A DNA stretch of 64,000 nt. It comes from Glycine soja (Eukaryota; Streptophyta; Magnoliopsida; Fabales; Fabaceae). The notes beneath the pieces are model-generated. The model did not search any database and was not told the origin of the DNA. It was given only the letters and a program-made list of their open reading frames with translations. Shown here piece after piece: positions 59,618 through 64,000 of this stretch; within the stretch, counting starts at the first letter, position 1, and each line of letters opens with the position of its first letter. Where the stretch lies: positions 46,879,167 through 46,943,166 of the forward strand of contig NC_041011.1 in the NCBI RefSeq assembly GCF_004193775.1, read 5' to 3'. Both the position numbers and the translations under genes were made by a program.

Positions 59618-62600
59618 ATGGCTGCAAGGCGCGTGTACCAAGTTTGGAAAGGAAGTAATGTAAAGTTCAATTCTTTTCATCTTCTTCCTTGCAAATTTAG
59701 CCTCTTATGCTTGATGTGCCATCTGGGTATGCTCGTGGCTCCGTGATTTGCTTCGTGCGGAACGCTTTTGAATTTCCGGGGCAGGTTTGGTTGCTGGAAT
59801 GTGCAAGTGGAGTGGGAAAATTTTATGCTCGGAGTTTTTTTTTTTTTTTTTAAATTATAAGTTTGGTGTGTGTTGAAAGTTGAGCTGGTAGTGAGGTGGG
59901 GCTATGTGTTATTTTTTGGGGATTCTTCAACTTGCTGAGCTGTGCTGTGTATGATTACAGTTGGTTTCAACTCAGTTGTGTAGTTTATGTTTATTAGTAT
60001 AAGGACAAAGTACCTGCAACAGTACTTTCATGTTGTGCCTTGTGTTAACTAATTGTAAGTGTTAGGCTCAATTGGCTTGCTTTGACTTTTGGGGTAAATA
60101 GTTTATGAAGAAGCAGAATTTGACCTCCCCCCACCCCTAATTTTGCTAAATTTTTTGGTCAGGGTGTGTTTTTTAGTTTTGGGGTGAAAGGAAGGTAGAA
60201 TTGAAGAGTATAATGAGTTTGGGCTTTTGATCACTTTTCAATTTGTGTCTTACAATGATACTATGATAGTTTTTGAACAAAATAAATAAACAATGTAAGA
60301 TAGTTAGGACTTTGTTTGAATTAATTGGGTAGCTCCTTTTCTTTTCTTATTTATGTTTTTGACGTTTGTTGAAGAAGGATGGGATTTATTTCAGATATTT
60401 TTAGGTGAATTTATGCTTTGAATAGAGCTGTCATGGAGAATTTTTAATTCTCTTGGGGAAATGACTCCTGACTAAAGATAAATCGTAAAGTTGATGAATA
60501 GATTATTGAACGAGTAAGATATGATGTAGGTTTGATCATTGATTGTATTAAATTGGCTTAACATGGGATGGACCACTTGAGCAGCCTAGACAGGTGTGTA
60601 CGACTGTTATGTTCGGTATGATGTCAAGTGGTTTGTGGTAGAACAAGCTTTGAAAGGATGAGAGATATTAAGTGTATGGGTGATTAACAGATTTGGGCAT
60701 GGGGAATTTTCCATGGTCTAAGTAATTACTCTTGAAGATATGCTGACATTAATGTTTTGATCCACTGCTCTTGCATAGGTTAGTCTTGATCTTTGGTAAA
60801 TTGATACCCACATGAAGTAATACTCTGCACAGCTACTGGTTACAGTATTTTTTGTTAGAGATGGATGATGGAGGGTAATATTTGCTGGTGTTGTTGGTTG
60901 GAAGATTGATGCTAGATAATTGGTTGGACTGAAATCTTTTCAATTATTCTAATCTGCAGCCTACAAGAGGTGATCTGACAAGTAGCAACAATGGATGATT
61001 ATGTTTCATCATGCGTTTGGGGCTCGCTTGTTTTACCTCATTGGTGTAGAATACAATGAGAAACAAAAAAGATAATAACCTCTGAAGTTTGCGTGATATA
61101 AGTTATGATATGATCATGGACACATTCATCAAATGGTAGTTGAACTATTGAAGTTCATAAAGAAATAGAGACATCTAGGTATAAACATGCTAAAATAAGC
61201 TGATAATACTATAGGTAGGCCACTTTTGTGGTACACCTGCTGAATTGTTTTGGGGTTCCTAGCCAACAATGAGTTTCTCCAATCATATGTTGGAGCTTTT
61301 CTCTTTACATGCCTTAAAGGTTTTGAAAGGAACAAAGAGTGTTAAATTTTATCGCATTGTGCAGTATATGTAGTTATCTAGTAGTGCATTTGGTTGTAAT
61401 GAAATGCGTGTATTTTCAAGAGCACCTCTTTCCCTTTACAGTCGTCATAGGATAGGATTGTCTCTATGATGGTTCTTGGTTAATGGCTGCTTCAAAGAAT
61501 CAATCATTTGTATGCGAAAATATTGGAATACTTTATTGCATTTTTGAGCCACTTTGGCTCATTGGGTTCTTTCTGTTTTAGATAGGATAGGAGTTTCTTT
61601 CTGTTTTAAATAGGAGGATTCATTATTCTCCTTATAATCTACGTTTGGGTCCTCTTGAAATGTTGTAGCATTCTGTTAATATTGCATTCTTTTGTCTAAT
61701 TTCATAAGTGTTTTAGTTTTTGTCACAAAGTATTTTCTGCAGATTTTAAACTCTTAGTTTACTTTGTGGTTAATACTTTTCTCCTGATCTTCTGCAGAAA
61801 TTCATATGTGGAGGGAGGTTGGTATTCGGGCCCGATGCGAGGTCCCTGTTTGTCACCTTGTTGCTGATTATTGTTCCAGTTATCATCTTTTGTGTATGTG
61901 TAGCAAGCCATCTCCGGCATGAATTTTCTTCGTATAATTCTGGATATGCTATTTTAGTGGTGGCTATTCTCTTTACTATTCATGTAAGTTCTGTTAATTT
62001 TTTCTTTCATTAATTGATGTTTTTATCTTTCTGTATGCATAATTAGTTTTGGCCTGGCCGGTTTTCAAGTTCTATAGTCCAAATTTAATGCAAGCTATCA
62101 TATGCCAAAGAAAACATGCTTTCTACTGTTCACCACAATACATTCTGTCCATCTCTTCCTCTATACCTGTTATGAGCCCCTGCAGAGAAGTGCTGAAGTG
62201 TGGCTTGTTTAACTCAGTAACTGACAAGTCTGACATATCAAATCAGTTTATCATGCATCTATTAGCTTTATTCCCCCTAATAATTTTTGAATTTAATAAT
62301 TAAAGTTAACAGCAGTTTTGATGAATGGTGATAGCATTTCATTATTAAGATGTTGATTTTCTTTAATTTTCTTTACTGTTCTCTTATAGTATTGTCACAA
62401 TATAATCTCACAGCCTATGTTTCTAGGTCCTTGTGGTTCTCTTTCTCACTTCATCAGGTGATCCAGGCATCGTTCCAAGGAATCCATATCCACCAGAAGA
62501 AGAGTTTCGTTATGATTCTTCAGTTTCTGTTGATGCTGGGGGAGCTGGACGACAAACGCCAAGTCTTCAGTTCCCTCGAACAAAAGAAGTTGTAGTCAAT

Positions 62601-64000
62601 GGCATTGCTGTAAGGGTGAAATATTGTGAGACTTGTATGTTGTATCGTCCTCCTCGTTGCTCGCATTGCTCCATTTGCAACAACTGTGTTGAGCGTTTTG
62701 ATCACCATTGCCCTTGGGTGGGCCAATGCATTGGTCTGGTATGATAGTTGACAGTCATGACATGATTTTTTGATACATGTTTTTCTTCTTTATTGATGTA
62801 TGCTATTTACTTGTTTTCTTTGTTCTTATGTATTTTTGTGCCTTTTCCAATGTGCAGAGGAACTATCGTTACTTCTTCATGTTTGTTTCTTCAGCAACTA
62901 TTCTGTGCATCTATGTGTTTTCCCTCTCGGCTTTGTACATCAAGGTTCTGATGGATAATTATGACGGCACAGTTTGGAAAGCAATGAAAGAATCCCCTGC
63001 TTCTGTGATACTAATGGCTTATTGTTTCATCTCTTTGTGGTTTGTTGGTGGACTGACTGGTTTTCATTTATACCTTCTAGGCACAAATCAGGTCAGTCAA
63101 TTTGTTTTTGACATTTCTGGTTTTAATATTTCATGGATTAGTGTACCTTTAGAGAGGGCGAACCCTGGTGCAGCGGTAAAGTTGTGCCTTGGTGACTTGT
63201 TGGTCATGGGTTCGAATCCGGAAACAGCCTCTTTGCATATGCAAGGGTAAGGCTGCGTACAACATCCCTCCCCCATACCTTCGCATAGCGAAGAGCCTCT
63301 GGGCAATGGGGTACGAAGTTTTTTTTAGTGTACCTTTAGACTAGTTTGTTACTGTGAATAAAAAAAAGGTTAAAAGAGATGATCTTCATGGTATTAATTC
63401 CACGCTGCTTTATCTAAAATACTTCTATTATTGTTTCTGGAGAGTTTTTGTGTTACATGAATATCTTCATCATTCAGGTTATTGCCTCTTGTCTTGCAGA
63501 CTACCTATGAAAATTTCCGGTACAGAGCTGACGGAAGGATCAATGTTTTTAACCGGGGCTGCTTAAATAATTTTCTGGAAATGTTTTGCACAAAAGTAAA
63601 GCCCTCAAGGAACAATTTCAGGGCATTTGCTCGAGAGGAGGTACCACCGAGACCGCGGGCTCCGATCATTCCCCGGGATCGTGATGACTTGGGCGGAGAT
63701 CGCCGCCCTAAGGTTGAAGCCGATCTTGATATTGGTGAAGACCTATTGAAGATATCACAGCGCAGGAACATTGAAGAACTTGACGAGGACATTCAGGGCA
63801 GAGGGAGCAATGGACCACCCGGCAATACATCTGAACCTGACTCAATTATGTCCTCAGATCATCGAGCTCCCACAATTCGATCCGATGCTAGGCACTTGAG
63901 TTGGGAAAGGAGTGGAAACTGGGAAATTGCACAAGATGTCCTTGCCAATTCAAATGTCACAGAAAGCAGAAACTATGTGACTTCAAAGGAAATGCGCCAA
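59618..64000 (+). CDS. DHHC protein S-acyltransferase, PAT05-09 type (3' part beyond window)
   Basis: Exons 59618-59659, 61798-61983, 62427-62738, 62858-63091 and 63500 to the window end give 425 residues so far, all in frame. The protein starts [14 protein letters not shown] and continues FGPDARSL, the usual N-terminus of this group. Two membrane helices (about 29-47 and 61-84) are followed by [10 protein letters not shown], the Cys-rich CRD (KYCETC...[18 protein letters not shown]), the catalytic DHHC (168-171), two more helices (about 186-206 and 225-250), and TTYE (259-262), the TTxE motif. The enzyme transfers palmitate to Cys of membrane proteins. The hydrophilic tail is Arg/Asp-rich ([21 protein letters not shown]). 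Intron 1 is 2.1 kb; intron 4 holds a SINE. Confidence 0.95.
63154..63326 (+). mobile_element. Au-like SINE in intron 4 of the PAT gene
   Basis: Perfect 14-bp target duplications AGTGTACCTTTAGA (63140-63153 and 63327-63340) flank a 173-bp insert. It contains a pol III box A (GGTGCAGCGGTAAAG) and box B (GGTTCGAATCC) about 30 nt apart, then AAACAGCCTCTTTGCATATG, GGTAAGGCTGCGTACAA and a short terminal T run. This order and wording match the Au SINE family as I remember it from angiosperms. It lies in sense orientation in the intron and is not part of the coding exons. Confidence 0.92.

Noticed and set aside
63097..63306. ORFs running through the SINE
   Set aside because: They are read-throughs of the SINE and intron; exon 4 ends at a good donor at 63091.

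Overview
The window is nuclear DNA of a flowering plant, most likely a legume close to soybean (Glycine). It has long AT-rich intergenic DNA, GT-AG introns, plant-specific gene families (class III peroxidases, OHP2, DUF3511) and an LTR carrying repeated TGGTAATCGATTACA motifs that I associate with soybean elements. The species is an inference, because no search was run. There is no prokaryotic, organellar or viral gene content.

Layout. I assembled nine genes exon by exon; every multi-exon model keeps an open frame across its junctions. 5597-10092 (+): conserved plant protein ending in a CaaX box, CAIM. 11998-14119 (+): chloroplast one-helix protein OHP2. 16825-21331 (+): CDK-like kinase of the At1g54610/IBS1 type with a likely myristoylated N-terminus. 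23669-23929 (-): DUF3511 protein. 31339-32992 (-) and 39251-41667 (-): two peroxidase-12-like class III peroxidases with identical intron positions, a tandem pair. 44441-45547 (-): intronless membrane-anchored receptor-like kinase. 47104-51484 (-): ASHH1/SDG26-type H3K36 methyltransferase. 59618 to beyond 64000 (+): DHHC protein S-acyltransferase of the PAT05-09 type, cut by the window end.

Mobile DNA is the other main content, and several insertions can be delimited to the base by target-site duplications (TSDs). They are a 148-bp hAT MITE (8-bp TSD), a 1045-bp solo LTR (5-bp TSD) nested in an older dispersed repeat, a LINE 3' fragment with poly(A) (11-bp TSD), a 670-bp Mutator-like fold-back element (9-bp TSD), and an Au-like SINE in a PAT intron (14-bp TSD). 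Degenerate LINE RNase H pieces and several hairpin elements lie between genes.

The genes do not form a pathway. They are an ordinary euchromatic set; the only functional cluster is the peroxidase pair. I found no new multi-gene system. The points most worth checking are the upstream peroxidase copy, which has CTG where ATG is expected and no other in-frame ATG in exon 1; the ASHH1 start codon, which forms the last three bases of a 27-nt microexon; and upstream ORFs in the DUF3511 and PAT leaders.
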